Shown: positions 42,394-52,144, counted from the stretch's first letter. The stretch is 64,000 bases of DNA from Actinomadura sp. J1-007 (GCF_009793335.1 NZ_WING01000001.1:3038001-3102000); one strand, 5' to 3'. Translations and numbers: made by a program. The notes: generated by a model from the sequence alone, not told the origin.

Positions 42394-45321
42394 GTGAACG
42401 AGACCGCGTCCCACCTGGCTCCGCCCGAGACCAGCGACGCGGTGCTCATCTCGCGGATCCGCGACGGCGACGTGTCCGCGTACGGCGCGCTCTACGAGCG
42501 GCACCTCGGCGCGGCGCGCGGCCTCGCCCGGCACCTGGTCGAGGGCGACGCCGCCGAGGACGCCGTGCAGGAGACCTTCGCCAAGATCCTCGACGTGCTG
42601 CGGCGGGGCGGCGGGCCCGACTCGGGGTTCCGCCCGTACCTGCTCACCTCCGTCCGCCGGACGGTCTACGACCGTTACCGCGCGGAGAAGCGGGTGCGGA
42701 GCACCGACCAGATCGAGCTGTACGACGCGGGCGCGCCGTTCGAGGACCCGGCGGTGGAGGGGCTGGAGCGGTCGATGATCGTCCGCGCGTTCCGGTCGCT
42801 GCCCGAACGCTGGCAGGCCGTGCTGTGGCACACCGAGATCGAGGGGGCCAAGCCCGCCGACGTCGCGCCGCTGCTCGGCCTCACCGCCAACGGCACCGCG
42901 GCCCTCGCCTACCGGGCCCGCGAAGGGCTGCGCCAGGCGTACCTCCAGATGCACCTGTCAGAACCTCCCGGCACCGGAACCGCCGCGGGCGCGACCGTCG
43001 CCGCCGTCGACGAACGCTGCCGTCCGGCCCTCGACAAGCTCGGCTCGTACGTGCGCGGAGGTCTCGCCAAGCGCGACGCGCGCGCGGTCGAGGCGCATCT
43101 GGACGGCTGCTCGCGCTGCAAGGGCATCTACACCGAGCTCGCCGACGTCAACTCCACGCTCCGCGAGGTCCTCGGCCCCGCGGTCCTCGGCTCCGCCGCC
43201 ACCGCCTACCTGGCCGCGGTCGCCGCGGGCCAGGGCGGCACTGGAGCCGGAGGCATCCTCGGCTGGTTCCGGCGCCTCCCGAAGCGGCAGCAGCAGGGGC
43301 TCGCGGGCGCGACCGTGGCCGCTGCGGCCCTCGCGGTGCTCGGGCTCGTCCTGGTCTCCGGCGAGGAACCGATCAAACCGGTCGGCAGGTCACCGATCGC
43401 ACGCGCGCCGGCTGAGCCCGCGAGGCCGGCACCGAATCCCCCGGCGGCTCCCGCGCCGCCTGCGGCACCGCCACCGGCACCCGCGCCGAAGCCCGCACCG
43501 AAGCCCGTGCCGAAGTCCCAACCCCAGAAACCCACGCCGAACGAGCCCAAAGCCAAGCCTCCGGCACCCGTTCCCCCGCCGCCCGCCACGCCCGCGCGCA
43601 TGACGGCCCGCATCGGTCCCGTCGGGACGTTGCTGCGCAACCAGCCCGGCATCGTCGCGATGGCCGTCCGTAACGGCGGCGCCGGACGGTCCGACGACGT
43701 CGTGGCCGATATCGACCTCCCGCCCGACGTCACCTACGCGGGCGCGCCGACCGGACGCAACGCGGCGCTGTTCACTCCCGACCACGCCCCCGGCGACGGC
43801 TGGACGTGCCGTCCGACCGCCGTCCGCGCGCCCGCGCCCCCTCCCCACGGCAACGACCCGTACGACGCGTCGGGCGCTTCACCTGCGAAAAAGCCCGGCC
43901 CGGGAACGCATGGCAAATCCCCGCGCCATCCCAAACGCCCCTACGACGGCGATCCCCGCCACGGCTCCCCCGACACCCATGGAAACGGCGACAATCCTGC
44001 GAACCGCGCCATTCCAAAGGACCACGCGTCGCCCGACAACCCCGAGAACGTGAAAAGCCACGGAAATCCTCAAGGCAACAGCACGCACGCACCTCCTGTA
44101 AACCCCGCCACATCCGCAAAGCCGGGAACTTCCGCTAACACCGATAACCCCGCGAACGGCGGTAACACCGCGAACCCCGATAACCCCGCAAGCGGCACCG
44201 ACCCGAAGAGTCACCCGAACGGCGCGGACCCCGCTGACCTGGGTAAAGGAACGACACGGGCCAACCGCGTGCGGTGCACGCACGCGCCGATGAAACCGTC
44301 CGCCTCCACGACCGCGTACCTCCACGTCAACGTGGGGCCGACAGCGCCGTACGACACGCCCCCGCAGGTGACGCTGCGTGCCGGCGGCGCGGCCGTGACG
44401 GCCAAGGCCCCGGAGGGCGTGGCATCCGCCGGACTGCCCGCGCGGTTCGCCGCGGACGGGAACGTGCGCACGGTGGAGACCGGCAACGCGCTGCTGTCCT
44501 GCGACGAGCGTTCGCCCGAGTGCCGCGGCGCGCCCGGCCGCAAGGACGGACGCCGCGACAACGACTTCTGGCGGATGTGCCTGGTCGACGACGACCACGA
44601 CAGGACGACGCGGAGTTCGAGCGCGGCGCGCCTGGCGTTGCCCGCGAGGGCGAAGGTGCTGTGGGCCGGGCTGTACTGGTCCGGCGTGTCGCCCGCGGAC
44701 GGCCCCGTCACCGCCAGGCTGCGCGGGCCGGGCGGGACGTACCGGACGCTGACCGCGTCCCGCGTCGGGCGCGACCGGCTGCCCGGGGACCCGGCGTACC
44801 AGGCGTTCGCCGACGTGACCGGCCTCGTCGCGCGGCACGGCGCGGGCACGTGGTGGGCCGCCGACGTCCCCACCCGCGAGGGCGTCGCGCGCTACGCGGG
44901 ATGGAGCCTCGTCACGGTCGTCCGGGACCCCGCCGCGCCGCACCAGCAGGCGATGGTGCTCGACGGCGTGCGGGCGCTCGGCGCTCCGTCGGCCGCGCGC
45001 CTGGACGTGCCGGTGAACGGCCTCGTCGCGTCCGCGCGTCCGGCCCGCATCGGCGTGGTGACCTGGGAGGGCGACGCCGGACTGCCCGGCGACCGGGTGC
45101 TGCTCGACGGCCGGGCGCTCGCGCCCGCGACGGGCGGGCGGTCGCCGGACAACGTGTCCGACGGCTCGGCCAGCGGCGCGATCGGCCGCAGGCAGCCGTT
45201 CGGGGTGGACGTCGATCACTTCATGACCGTGCTCGACAGCGGGAGGACACTTTCCCTCGTCACGGGCCAGGACGCGCTTCTCGCGGGCGTCGTCACGGTC
45301 ACCGCTCCCATGCGCGGGTGA
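42394..45321 (+). CDS. ECF sigma factor fused to zinc-finger anti-sigma domain, TM helix and surface domain
   Basis: A 975-residue fusion. Residues 20-95 are sigma region 2 (DAAEDAVQETFAKILDVL, YLLTSVRRTVYDRYRAEKR), 125-185 sigma region 4 (SLPERWQAVLWHTEIEGA), 205-260 a zinc-finger anti-sigma domain (EAHLDGCSRCKG, the HxxxCxxC motif), and about 300-325 a transmembrane helix (GATVAAAALAVLGLVLVSG). Outside are a Pro/Lys linker, a DUF11-like beta domain, and a large C-terminal domain (VLWAGLYWSGVSPADGP; WSLVTVVRDPA; VGVVTWEGD-like) like those of bacterial surface proteins. A Pro/Asn/Gly insert of about 150 residues splits the DUF11-like domain. ECF factors with fused anti-sigma and outer domains are known in actinobacteria; the signal and regulon are unknown. 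GTG 42394 follows GAGGAGG. Confidence 0.88.
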   Translation: MNETASHLAPPETSDAVLISRIRDGDVSAYGALYERHLGAARGLARHLVEGDAAEDAVQETFAKILDVLRRGGGPDSGFRPYLLTSVRRTVYDRYRAEKRVRSTDQIELYDAGAPFEDPAVEGLERSMIVRAFRSLPERWQAVLWHTEIEGAKPADVAPLLGLTANGTAALAYRAREGLRQAYLQMHLSEPPGTGTAAGATVAAVDERCRPALDKLGSYVRGGLAKRDARAVEAHLDGCSRCKGIYTELADVNSTLREVLGPAVLGSAATAYLAAVAAGQGGTGAGGILGWFRRLPKRQQQGLAGATVAAAALAVLGLVLVSGEEPIKPVGRSPIARAPAEPARPAPNPPAAPAPPAAPPPAPAPKPAPKPVPKSQPQKPTPNEPKAKPPAPVPPPPATPARMTARIGPVGTLLRNQPGIVAMAVRNGGAGRSDDVVADIDLPPDVTYAGAPTGRNAALFTPDHAPGDGWTCRPTAVRAPAPPPHGNDPYDASGASPAKKPGPGTHGKSPRHPKRPYDGDPRHGSPDTHGNGDNPANRAIPKDHASPDNPENVKSHGNPQGNSTHAPPVNPATSAKPGTSANTDNPANGGNTANPDNPASGTDPKSHPNGADPADLGKGTTRANRVRCTHAPMKPSASTTAYLHVNVGPTAPYDTPPQVTLRAGGAAVTAKAPEGVASAGLPARFAADGNVRTVETGNALLSCDERSPECRGAPGRKDGRRDNDFWRMCLVDDDHDRTTRSSSAARLALPARAKVLWAGLYWSGVSPADGPVTARLRGPGGTYRTLTASRVGRDRLPGDPAYQAFADVTGLVARHGAGTWWAADVPTREGVARYAGWSLVTVVRDPAAPHQQAMVLDGVRALGAPSAARLDVPVNGLVASARPARIGVVTWEGDAGLPGDRVLLDGRALAPATGGRSPDNVSDGSASGAIGRRQPFGVDVDHFMTVLDSGRTLSLVTGQDALLAGVVTVTAPMRG

Positions 45322-45615
45322 AGTACGGCAAAGATCATGAGGAAGCATTAGGGGTGGACCGGAACGGCTGGTAGCGTCCGCCGCGTTGATCCCTCAAAGA
45401 GTGAAGGCATGAGGATCCGGACGGACGCGTTCCGTCAACGCGCGCCGGGACGATCGGCGCGGGGACGGAGCCGGGGAGTCGCGGATGCGCGATCGTCATG
45501 AAAGAGTGGCGAATCGCCGTATTGGCCTACGGGACTAACGGGCTTCACTACGCTATAGAGGCCCGGGGTCATTCGCCGGCCCGCGTCCCGAGAGCAGGAA
45601 GGGCAGGCCACGAAG

Positions 45616-45672
45616 ATGGTCACCTTCGACAGCCTGACCGTGGGGTGGGCACGTGGTGAGGTCCCGTGTTGA
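45616..45672 (+). other. possible 18-residue leader peptide upstream of NYN gene
   Basis: ATG at 45616 opens an 18-codon frame (MVTFDSLTVGWARGEVPC) whose TGA lies next to the GAGGAAAGG ribosome site of the NYN gene. It could couple translation to the downstream gene, but its own ribosome site is poor. The rest of the 366-bp gap 45322-45688 holds GGAAC (45361) and CGTT (45384) 18 bp apart, vaguely like an ECF promoter, and TATAGA (45554 region), a possible -10; nothing else is recognised. Confidence 0.25.
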
Positions 45673-45688
45673 GGAAAGGCGGTGTCGC

Positions 45689-47275
45689 ATGGATCGCTGC
45701 GCGCTGTTCGTAGACGCCGGCTATCTGCTGGCCGACGGGGCCATGGCGGTGCACGGCACCCGCCATCGCGACACCGTCTCGTGGGACTTCGGCGGCCTGC
45801 TGCAACTGCTCGGCAACCTCTCCCGCGAGCGCACCGGGATGCCGCTGCTGCGCTGCTACTGGTACGAGGCGACCATCGAGGGCCGCCGCGCCCCCGAGCA
45901 CGAGGCGCTCGCCGACCTGCCCGGCCTGAAGCTGCGGCTCGGCCGGATCCGTCCGGGCCGCCGCGAGGGCGTCGACACCGAGATCCACCGCGACCTGATG
46001 ACGCTCGCCCGCAACGGCGCGCTCGCCGACGCCGTCGTGGTCAGCGGCGACGAGGACCTCGCGCAGGTCGTCGCCGACGCCCAGGACCTCGGCGTCCGCG
46101 TCACCGTCGTGCACGTCGCCGTCGACGGCAACTGGACGATCTCGCGGGTGCTCCGGCAGGAGTGCGACGACCTCATCGAGATCGGCTCCGGCCACCTGCG
46201 CCCCTACGTCAACCTGCTCGCCGGAATGGAGAGCGCGACCGGGCCGTCCGCCCTCCCCGGCCCGCTGTCGAACGGGCACGGCAACGGCACCGGCCCGTCC
46301 ATCGGATCGTTGCAGGCCACCTCGCACAACAGCCCGCCGCCCGCGTCGCCGATCACCTCCCAGCCGCCGTCCGCCACGTCGCCGTCCTCCGGGATCGGCG
46401 CGGGTTCCGGCGGCATCGGCTCGGGCGGCGGCACCGGCGGCTACGGCTCGGCGTCGGGCCTCGGCTCGGGCACCAGCTACGGCTCCGGAACGAACACGGG
46501 CCCCATCTCCCCGTCCGCCCTGGGCCTGGGCACGGGCACGGGCTCGGGAACCGGCGGCCTCGGATCGGGCTCCGGAACGAGCACGACCTCCGGCTCAAGC
46601 TCAGGCATGGGCTCAGGCTCAGGCATGGGCTCCAACTCCGGCATGGGCTCAAGCTCGGGCATGAATTCAAGCTCGGGCATGGGCTCAAGCTCAGGCATGA
46701 ACTCCGGCTCGGGCATGGGCTCGGGGTCCGGGATGGGGTCTGGGATGGGCTCGGGCATGGGGTCCGGCTCCGGGATGGGGTCCGGATCGGCGATGGGGTC
46801 GGGTCTGCCGTCGAGTTCGGCGCCGATTCACTCCGCTCCGACGTCCGTTCCGCCGCCCTCGCCGCAGACCACCGCGCCCGCGCCGCAGAGCACGGGCCCG
46901 CAGTACATCCCGCCGATCGCGGCGCCGTCGCCGAGCCCGGTCCCGCCCGCGCCGTCCGTGCCGCCCCAGTCGCACGGCCCCTACACCGGGCCGCAGCAGA
47001 TCGCGCCGCTGCCCGTCCAGCAGAACGCGCCGACCCTCGCGGACGCCGTGAAGGCCGCGCACCAGGAGGGCCAGGACTTCGGCGAGTCCGTCGCCCGCGA
47101 CGCCCCCGCCCTCTGGCTGGAGGCCGTGCTCGCCCGCAAGCCGCGGATGCCGTCCGACCTGGAGGCCAGGCTCCTCCAGGGCTCCTCGCTCCCGATCGAC
47201 TTCCTGCTCCACGACGAGGTGCGGCACGCGCTGCGCCGCGGATTCTGGGACGCGCTCGAACGTTCCCGCAGGTGA
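45689..47275 (+). CDS. NYN-domain (PIN-like) putative ribonuclease with hexapeptide-repeat linker
   Basis: A 528-residue protein. Residues 1-165 form an NYN/LabA-type PIN-like nuclease domain with the conserved acids in ALFVDAGYLL, GVDTEIHRDLM and VVVSGDEDLAQVV. A disordered linker (about 190-400) follows, including a Gly-Met-x-Ser-x-Ser hexapeptide repeated roughly a dozen times, then a Pro-rich part and a C-terminal helical domain (about 455-528; LADAVKAAHQEGQDFGES, DFLLHDEVRHALRRGFWD). The catalytic pattern suggests metal-dependent RNA cleavage; the C-terminal domain recurs in actinobacterial NYN proteins. ATG at 45689 has GAGGAAAGG upstream. Confidence 0.88.
   Translation: MDRCALFVDAGYLLADGAMAVHGTRHRDTVSWDFGGLLQLLGNLSRERTGMPLLRCYWYEATIEGRRAPEHEALADLPGLKLRLGRIRPGRREGVDTEIHRDLMTLARNGALADAVVVSGDEDLAQVVADAQDLGVRVTVVHVAVDGNWTISRVLRQECDDLIEIGSGHLRPYVNLLAGMESATGPSALPGPLSNGHGNGTGPSIGSLQATSHNSPPPASPITSQPPSATSPSSGIGAGSGGIGSGGGTGGYGSASGLGSGTSYGSGTNTGPISPSALGLGTGTGSGTGGLGSGSGTSTTSGSSSGMGSGSGMGSNSGMGSSSGMNSSSGMGSSSGMNSGSGMGSGSGMGSGMGSGMGSGSGMGSGSAMGSGLPSSSAPIHSAPTSVPPPSPQTTAPAPQSTGPQYIPPIAAPSPSPVPPAPSVPPQSHGPYTGPQQIAPLPVQQNAPTLADAVKAAHQEGQDFGESVARDAPALWLEAVLARKPRMPSDLEARLLQGSSLPIDFLLHDEVRHALRRGFWDALERSRR
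46604..46800 (+). repeat. 18-bp in-frame tandem repeats within the NYN gene
   Basis: Units such as GGCATGGGCTCAAGCTCA repeat about eleven times, partly drifting to 12-bp units near the 3' end, and encode Gly-Met-Gly/Asn-Ser-x-Ser. Length is always a multiple of three, so copy number can change without breaking the frame. Confidence 0.85.
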
Positions 47276-47367
47276 TACCTGTACCCGCCGGGGGTAAACG
47301 CGTAGGTAATTCACGATCATCCTCGATTCGCCCGCTTCGGCCGTCGAGCGGCGGGTAGCGTTGAAGC

Positions 47368-48018
47368 GTGACGCATGTGACGGAAGACGATCTCGACGAC
47401 CTGGAGTTCGACACCCTGCGCACCGGCGATCACATCTCGGCGGCACTGCGGCTCTCGGAGCTGGCCGAGTCCGTGTCCGGCGGGGTGTCGCGCGCCAACG
47501 TGCTGTTGCGCGCGGGTGAGCAGTGGCAGCACGCCGGCGACCACGCCAAGGCCGCCGAGCTGTACCGCCGAGCGCTGGAGGACGGCGGCGAGACCTACGG
47601 GGACCCGCGCGCCTACCTCGCCGACGCGCTGTTCGAGCTGAGCCGCGCCGACGAGGCCCGCGCGCTCGTCGAGCAGATCCGCGCCGACCAGCCCCGCGAC
47701 CCGGAGGTGTACCGCACCGTCGCCGAGGTGCTCTACGCGCAGGGCGACCCGGCCGGGGCGCACGACTGGGCCACCTCGGGCGCCGACGTCGTCCTCGCGC
47801 TGCGCGACCGCGCGGTCGGCACCGGCATCGGCGGCGGCCCCGACGAGGCGCCCGCCACCGAGGACGAGGAGTCGCTGACACCCGGCCCGGACGACGTGGC
47901 GCTCGCCGAGGACAGCCTGGAGGCCCTCCTGCGCCTGCGCTACCGCGCCCGAGTCGATCTCGGCCGCGACGAGGACGACTACGACGCCCTCCTCGACGAC
48001 CTCCTCAAGAACGCCTGA
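47368..48018 (+). CDS. TPR-repeat protein
   Basis: A 216-residue acidic, soluble protein with tetratricopeptide-like helical pairs: ANVLLRAGEQWQHAGDHAKA, AELYRRALEDGGETYGDP, AYLADALFELSRADEARALV and VYRTVAEVLYAQGDPAGAHD. The acidic C-terminus contains DRDEDDYDALLDDLL-like sequence. TPRs mediate protein contacts; a specific role is not apparent. Start GTG 47368. It follows the NYN gene by 92 bp on the same strand. Confidence 0.8.
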   Translation: MTHVTEDDLDDLEFDTLRTGDHISAALRLSELAESVSGGVSRANVLLRAGEQWQHAGDHAKAAELYRRALEDGGETYGDPRAYLADALFELSRADEARALVEQIRADQPRDPEVYRTVAEVLYAQGDPAGAHDWATSGADVVLALRDRAVGTGIGGGPDEAPATEDEESLTPGPDDVALAEDSLEALLRLRYRARVDLGRDEDDYDALLDDLLKNA

Positions 48019-48085
48019 CCCTGCCCGTCCCGCCCTGCCCCGCGTTCGGCCCGGAAGGCCGGACGCCGTCCCCTGACGCCCGGAC

Positions 48086-48652
48086 TCAGAGCAGGGTGAT
48101 CAGTTCGCTGAGGAGTTGGGCGGCCGCCGCGGGGGGCTCGTGTTCGATGACCGGCCAGCCGCGGAGGCGTGCCTGCCGTACGGCCTGTTCGCGGCCCGCG
48201 GCGCTCGGTCCTTGGTCGGCGGCCGTACGGTCCGCGTGCGTGCGCAGGTAGCCGCAGGGAGCCTCGGGCCAGTCGGGCGGTACGGGTGCCGGGGCGGGGC
48301 CGGCGCCGTCGTGCTCGTGGTCATGGTCGTGCTCGTGCTCGCGGCGGACGCGGGGCAGCACGGCGTCCACGAAGACGTAGCCGCCGACCTTGCGGTGCGC
48401 CGCGCGCTGCGCGAGCGCGACGGCGGGCAGCAGCGGACCCGCCTCGCCGTGCGCGACCAGGACCAGCGGGGTGGCGGGCGCGGTCGCGGCGATGATCAGG
48501 GAGGCGCGGGCGACGTAGCGGGCGCCGTCGCCGTCGGGGACGTCCGGGGCGATCACGTCGAGCCCGTACGAGCGGAGCATCTCGGGGAGGTCGCCCCAGG
48601 ACGCGGCGGACGCGCGGGGGGCGTGCAGCAGGACGAGGGATCCGGGCGTCAA
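48086..48652 (-). CDS. alpha/beta-hydrolase-fold protein lacking the nucleophile
   Basis: A 188-residue short alpha/beta-hydrolase-like protein (SLVLLHAPRASAASWGDLPE, then ATPLVLVAHGEAGPLLPAVA, then GGYVFVDAVLPRVRRE). The nucleophile elbow, normally GHSxG, reads AHGEAG, so Ser is absent and classical hydrolase activity is unlikely. A His/Asp/Glu-rich insert (HEHDHDHEHD) could bind metal. The start is probably TTG 48652, which has GGAGG 7 bases upstream; no ATG fits. It is divergent from pyrE across 84 bp. Confidence 0.75.
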   Translation of the reverse strand: MTPGSLVLLHAPRASAASWGDLPEMLRSYGLDVIAPDVPDGDGARYVARASLIIAATAPATPLVLVAHGEAGPLLPAVALAQRAAHRKVGGYVFVDAVLPRVRREHEHDHDHEHDGAGPAPAPVPPDWPEAPCGYLRTHADRTAADQGPSAAGREQAVRQARLRGWPVIEHEPPAAAAQLLSELITLL

Positions 48653-48736
48653 TCGTCCACCTCCAGGCCCCGTTCCTCTGCGGCCACCGTACACGGGGTA
48701 CGCGAGCACCGGACGGGGGTGAATAGGGTTCTCCCC

Positions 48737-49273
48737 GTGAGCGATCGTGATGACCTGCTGCGTGAGATCAAGGAAAAGGCCGTGGTGCACGGCGACTTCG
48801 TGCTGTCGTCCGGCAGGCGCGCGTCCTGGTACGTGGACCTGCGCCGGGTGACCCTGGACGGCGCGGTCGCGCCGCTGGTCGGGCGGGTGATGCTCGACGC
48901 GACGGCCGACCTGGAGTACGACGCGGTGGGCGGTCTCACGCTCGGCGCCGACCCGGTCGCCGCGGCGATGCTGCACGCCTCGGCCGCGCGGGGACGGGCT
49001 CTGGACGCGTTCGTGGTGCGCAAGTCCGACAAGACGCACGGCCTCCAGCGCCGGATCGAGGGGCCGGACGTGGCCGGGCGCCGGGTGCTCGCCGTCGAGG
49101 ACACCTCGACCACGGGGGGTTCGGTGCTCACCGCCGTCGAGGCGCTGCGCGCCGCCGGGGCGGAGGTCGTCGCGGTGGCCACGATCATCGAACGGGGCGC
49201 CGCCGACCGGATCGCCGCCGAGGGCCTGGAGTACCGGCACCCGTACGACGTCTCCGACCTCGGCGTCGACTGA
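48737..49273 (+). CDS. pyrE: orotate phosphoribosyltransferase
   Basis: A 178-residue enzyme converting orotate and PRPP to OMP in pyrimidine synthesis. Visible are the N-terminal LREIKEKAVVHGDFVLSSGR, the segment RKSDKTHGLQRRIEG with active-site Lys/His, and the PRPP-binding motif VLAVEDTSTTGGSVL. Length is typical of the actinobacterial form. The start is GTG 48737, read as MSDRDDLLREI. No other pyrimidine gene is in the window. Confidence 0.95.
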   Translation: MSDRDDLLREIKEKAVVHGDFVLSSGRRASWYVDLRRVTLDGAVAPLVGRVMLDATADLEYDAVGGLTLGADPVAAAMLHASAARGRALDAFVVRKSDKTHGLQRRIEGPDVAGRRVLAVEDTSTTGGSVLTAVEALRAAGAEVVAVATIIERGAADRIAAEGLEYRHPYDVSDLGVD

Positions 49274-49289
49274 CCGCTCCCGCCCGGGG

Positions 49290-49748
49290 CTACCGCTGGT
49301 CGACGAACCACGTGGCCCGCCCCGGGCCGCGGGCTCGCTGGAGCTTGCCGTAGATGGTGACCTGCACCGAGGACCCGTTGTTGACGACGAGGTTGAGCGG
49401 TGCTTCGCGGAACGTCCGCGTATCGCCGGTCTGGAGGACGCCCTGGGCGGCGATCTCGCCGGTGTCGGACACCTTGACGACGACGTTGGTGGGGGGCCCG
49501 ACCACGCGGACGAGCAGGGGGATGGCCGCCGACGCCGCCTGGGTCGAACGGCGCGGAGACACGCTGGCGGTGTCCGTGCTGTCCGACGGCGCCGCGCCGG
49601 CCGGCCCGGGTTCCTTGTCGTGGTCACCGGTCAGCGCGTTCACGAGCGCCATCCCGCCCACGACGAGGAGCGCTAAGGCGAGTATCACGGCCAAGGCCGC
49701 GATCAGTATGCGCGCGAGACCACGAGGGTCCGACCGATGACGTCCCAC
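49290..49748 (-). CDS. membrane protein with RodZ C-terminal-like domain (DUF4115-like)
   Basis: A 152-residue protein with a cytoplasmic basic N-terminus, one transmembrane helix (LARILIAALAVILALALLVV), a Ser/Thr/Asp linker and an outside beta domain of about 75 residues: LVRVVGPPTNVVVKVSDTGE, GVLQTGDTRTFREAPLNLVV and NNGSSVQVTIYGK. This is the pattern of the RodZ C-terminal domain, but the HTH half of RodZ is absent. Function unknown. GTG 49748. It lies 9 bp downstream of the dedA-like gene and is probably co-transcribed. Confidence 0.7.
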   Translation of the reverse strand: MGRHRSDPRGLARILIAALAVILALALLVVGGMALVNALTGDHDKEPGPAGAAPSDSTDTASVSPRRSTQAASAAIPLLVRVVGPPTNVVVKVSDTGEIAAQGVLQTGDTRTFREAPLNLVVNNGSSVQVTIYGKLQRARGPGRATWFVDQR

Positions 49749-49757
49749 ATGGGGAGG

Positions 49758-50528
49758 TTAGCGATAACTGTCACCGCTGAGCGACGGACGTGACTCTTCA
49801 GAGCCATTCTTCTTCGGACCGTTGTGCTGGCCGCGCGCGCTGTGGCGGCCCCGGCCGTGCTTGCCGCCCGGCTCCTTGCGGCCCTTCATGACCTCCCGGA
49901 TGATCGGGATGACCGACAGGATCAAGATCACCGCGACGCCCGGCAGGATGTACTTCTCGATGTCGGGGACCTCGGAGCCGAGGAAGTGGCCCAGCAGGAA
50001 CAGGGCGTCGGTCCAGATCACGCCGCCGACGACGTTCCAGACGAAGAACTTGCGGCTGTCCATGCCGAGCATCCCGGCGAGCGGGTTGAGGAACGTCCGC
50101 ACGATCGGGATGAACCGCGCCAGCACGACCGCGCGGGCCGGGCCGAACCGGTTGAAGTAGTACTCGGCCTTGTCGACCCACTCCTGCCGGAAGATCTTCG
50201 AATCCGGGCGTTCGAAGAGCTTGCGGCCGTAGCGGGCGCCGAGCCAGTGCCCGAGCTGGGCGCCGGCGATCGCCGCGACGGGCCCGCCGATCAGCAGCCA
50301 GGGCAGTGACAGGGACTGGAACTCCTGCCCGTTGACGGTCGAGACCGCCGTCAGGATTCCCGCCGTGAACAGCAGCGAGTCGCCGGGCAGGATGCAGCCG
50401 ATCAGCAGTCCGGTCTCCGCGAAGATGATGGCGAGCACGCCGATCGTCGCGAACGTGCCGAACAGCTGCAACCAAGCGGTGGGGTGCAGCCACTCGGTGA
50501 TGTCAAGGGGAATGAGCGTGAGATCCAC
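49758..50528 (-). CDS. DedA-family membrane protein
   Basis: A 256-residue protein of the DedA/VTT family, thought to be lipid scramblases or flippases of the cytoplasmic membrane. Signatures are AETGLLIGCILPGDSLLFTA, GHWLGARYGRKL and RFIPIVRTFLNPLAGMLGM, with the conserved Glu, Gly and Arg residues, and four to five membrane helices. The tail is basic and hydrophilic. GTG 50528 is the start. In mycobacteria a dedA gene also stands next to fba, as here, where fba follows divergently. Confidence 0.92.
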   Translation of the reverse strand: MDLTLIPLDITEWLHPTAWLQLFGTFATIGVLAIIFAETGLLIGCILPGDSLLFTAGILTAVSTVNGQEFQSLSLPWLLIGGPVAAIAGAQLGHWLGARYGRKLFERPDSKIFRQEWVDKAEYYFNRFGPARAVVLARFIPIVRTFLNPLAGMLGMDSRKFFVWNVVGGVIWTDALFLLGHFLGSEVPDIEKYILPGVAVILILSVIPIIREVMKGRKEPGGKHGRGRHSARGQHNGPKKNGSEESRPSLSGDSYR

Positions 50529-50970
50529 ACCGCGAGCGTACCTGTCCGGACGGTTCGTTACCGAGCAATGAGCTTCCTACGCGGGCCCCCTCCGGCACCG
50601 TGGCCACCGGCTTTTCCGCGCTTCGCGCCCGCCCCTCCCTACCCGCCCCTCCCAGGTCCCGCAGGCGGCCGTCCCGGAGGACCCGAAAGCCGCCGCGCCC
50701 GGGGCGTTCGCGGCTGGCCCGGAGTCGAAAATTCGAGATACTTGCGATGTGGCGCTTCCTTGCGGGGTAGCGAGCATCGAGACGAGAGCGAACCCGTTCC
50801 TCGGGCGGAGCCCCGGGGGTGTGGGGGTTCGCCCTCACACGAGATACTGACCGTGGACGGCATGCCCTGCCCTTGCCTCGTGCCCATGGCCTGACCTGGG
50901 ACGCGACGGTGCGGGACACCCGCCCGGCCGGACGCCCGGCGGCACCACTGCGTACGAAAGGACGTTGACA
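50529..50970. other. 442-bp gap between dedA-like gene and fba, no gene recognised
   Basis: This divergent gap should contain both promoters. I note a small dyad TCGAA-AA-TTCGA near 50726 and two GAGATACT elements (about 50735 and 50841). No frame shows coding character on either strand. Confidence 0.4.
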
Positions 50971-51992
<1,022 letters not shown>

Positions 51993-52051
51993 CCGCCTCG
52001 GCGTAGCCGCGCCCGCGGGCTCGGGGCCGCGGCCGAGGCTCGTTCGGGCAG

Positions 52052-52091
52052 GGGCCCGGGGACGTTCCGTACGGACGTTCCCGGGCCCTTT
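52052..52091 (+). terminator. terminator after fbaA
   Basis: GGGCCCGGG / CCCGGGCCC forms a 9-bp stem around an internal GACGTTCCGTACGGACGTTC element that itself folds, followed by TTT. It starts 60 bp after the aldolase stop. Confidence 0.75.
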
Positions 52092-52112
52092 CTCCGTCTT
52101 CGTCCGTCCTGC

Positions 52113-52129
52113 GTTGTATGACACAACTC
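52113..52129. promoter_or_regulatory. HxlR operator candidate, site 1
   Basis: GTTGTATGACACAACTC has a 5-bp dyad (GTTGT / ACAAC) and ends 15 bp before the HxlR gene start. It matches site 2 (52702-52718) at 14 of 17 positions. Probably an autoregulatory operator; this is inferred from sequence and position. Confidence 0.5.
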
Positions 52130-52144
52130 GGGTAGTCTCGTGCT

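Noticed and set aside
46604..46800. CRISPR-like short repeats
   Set aside because: Units are in-frame, without unique spacers, and encode a hexapeptide linker inside a gene.
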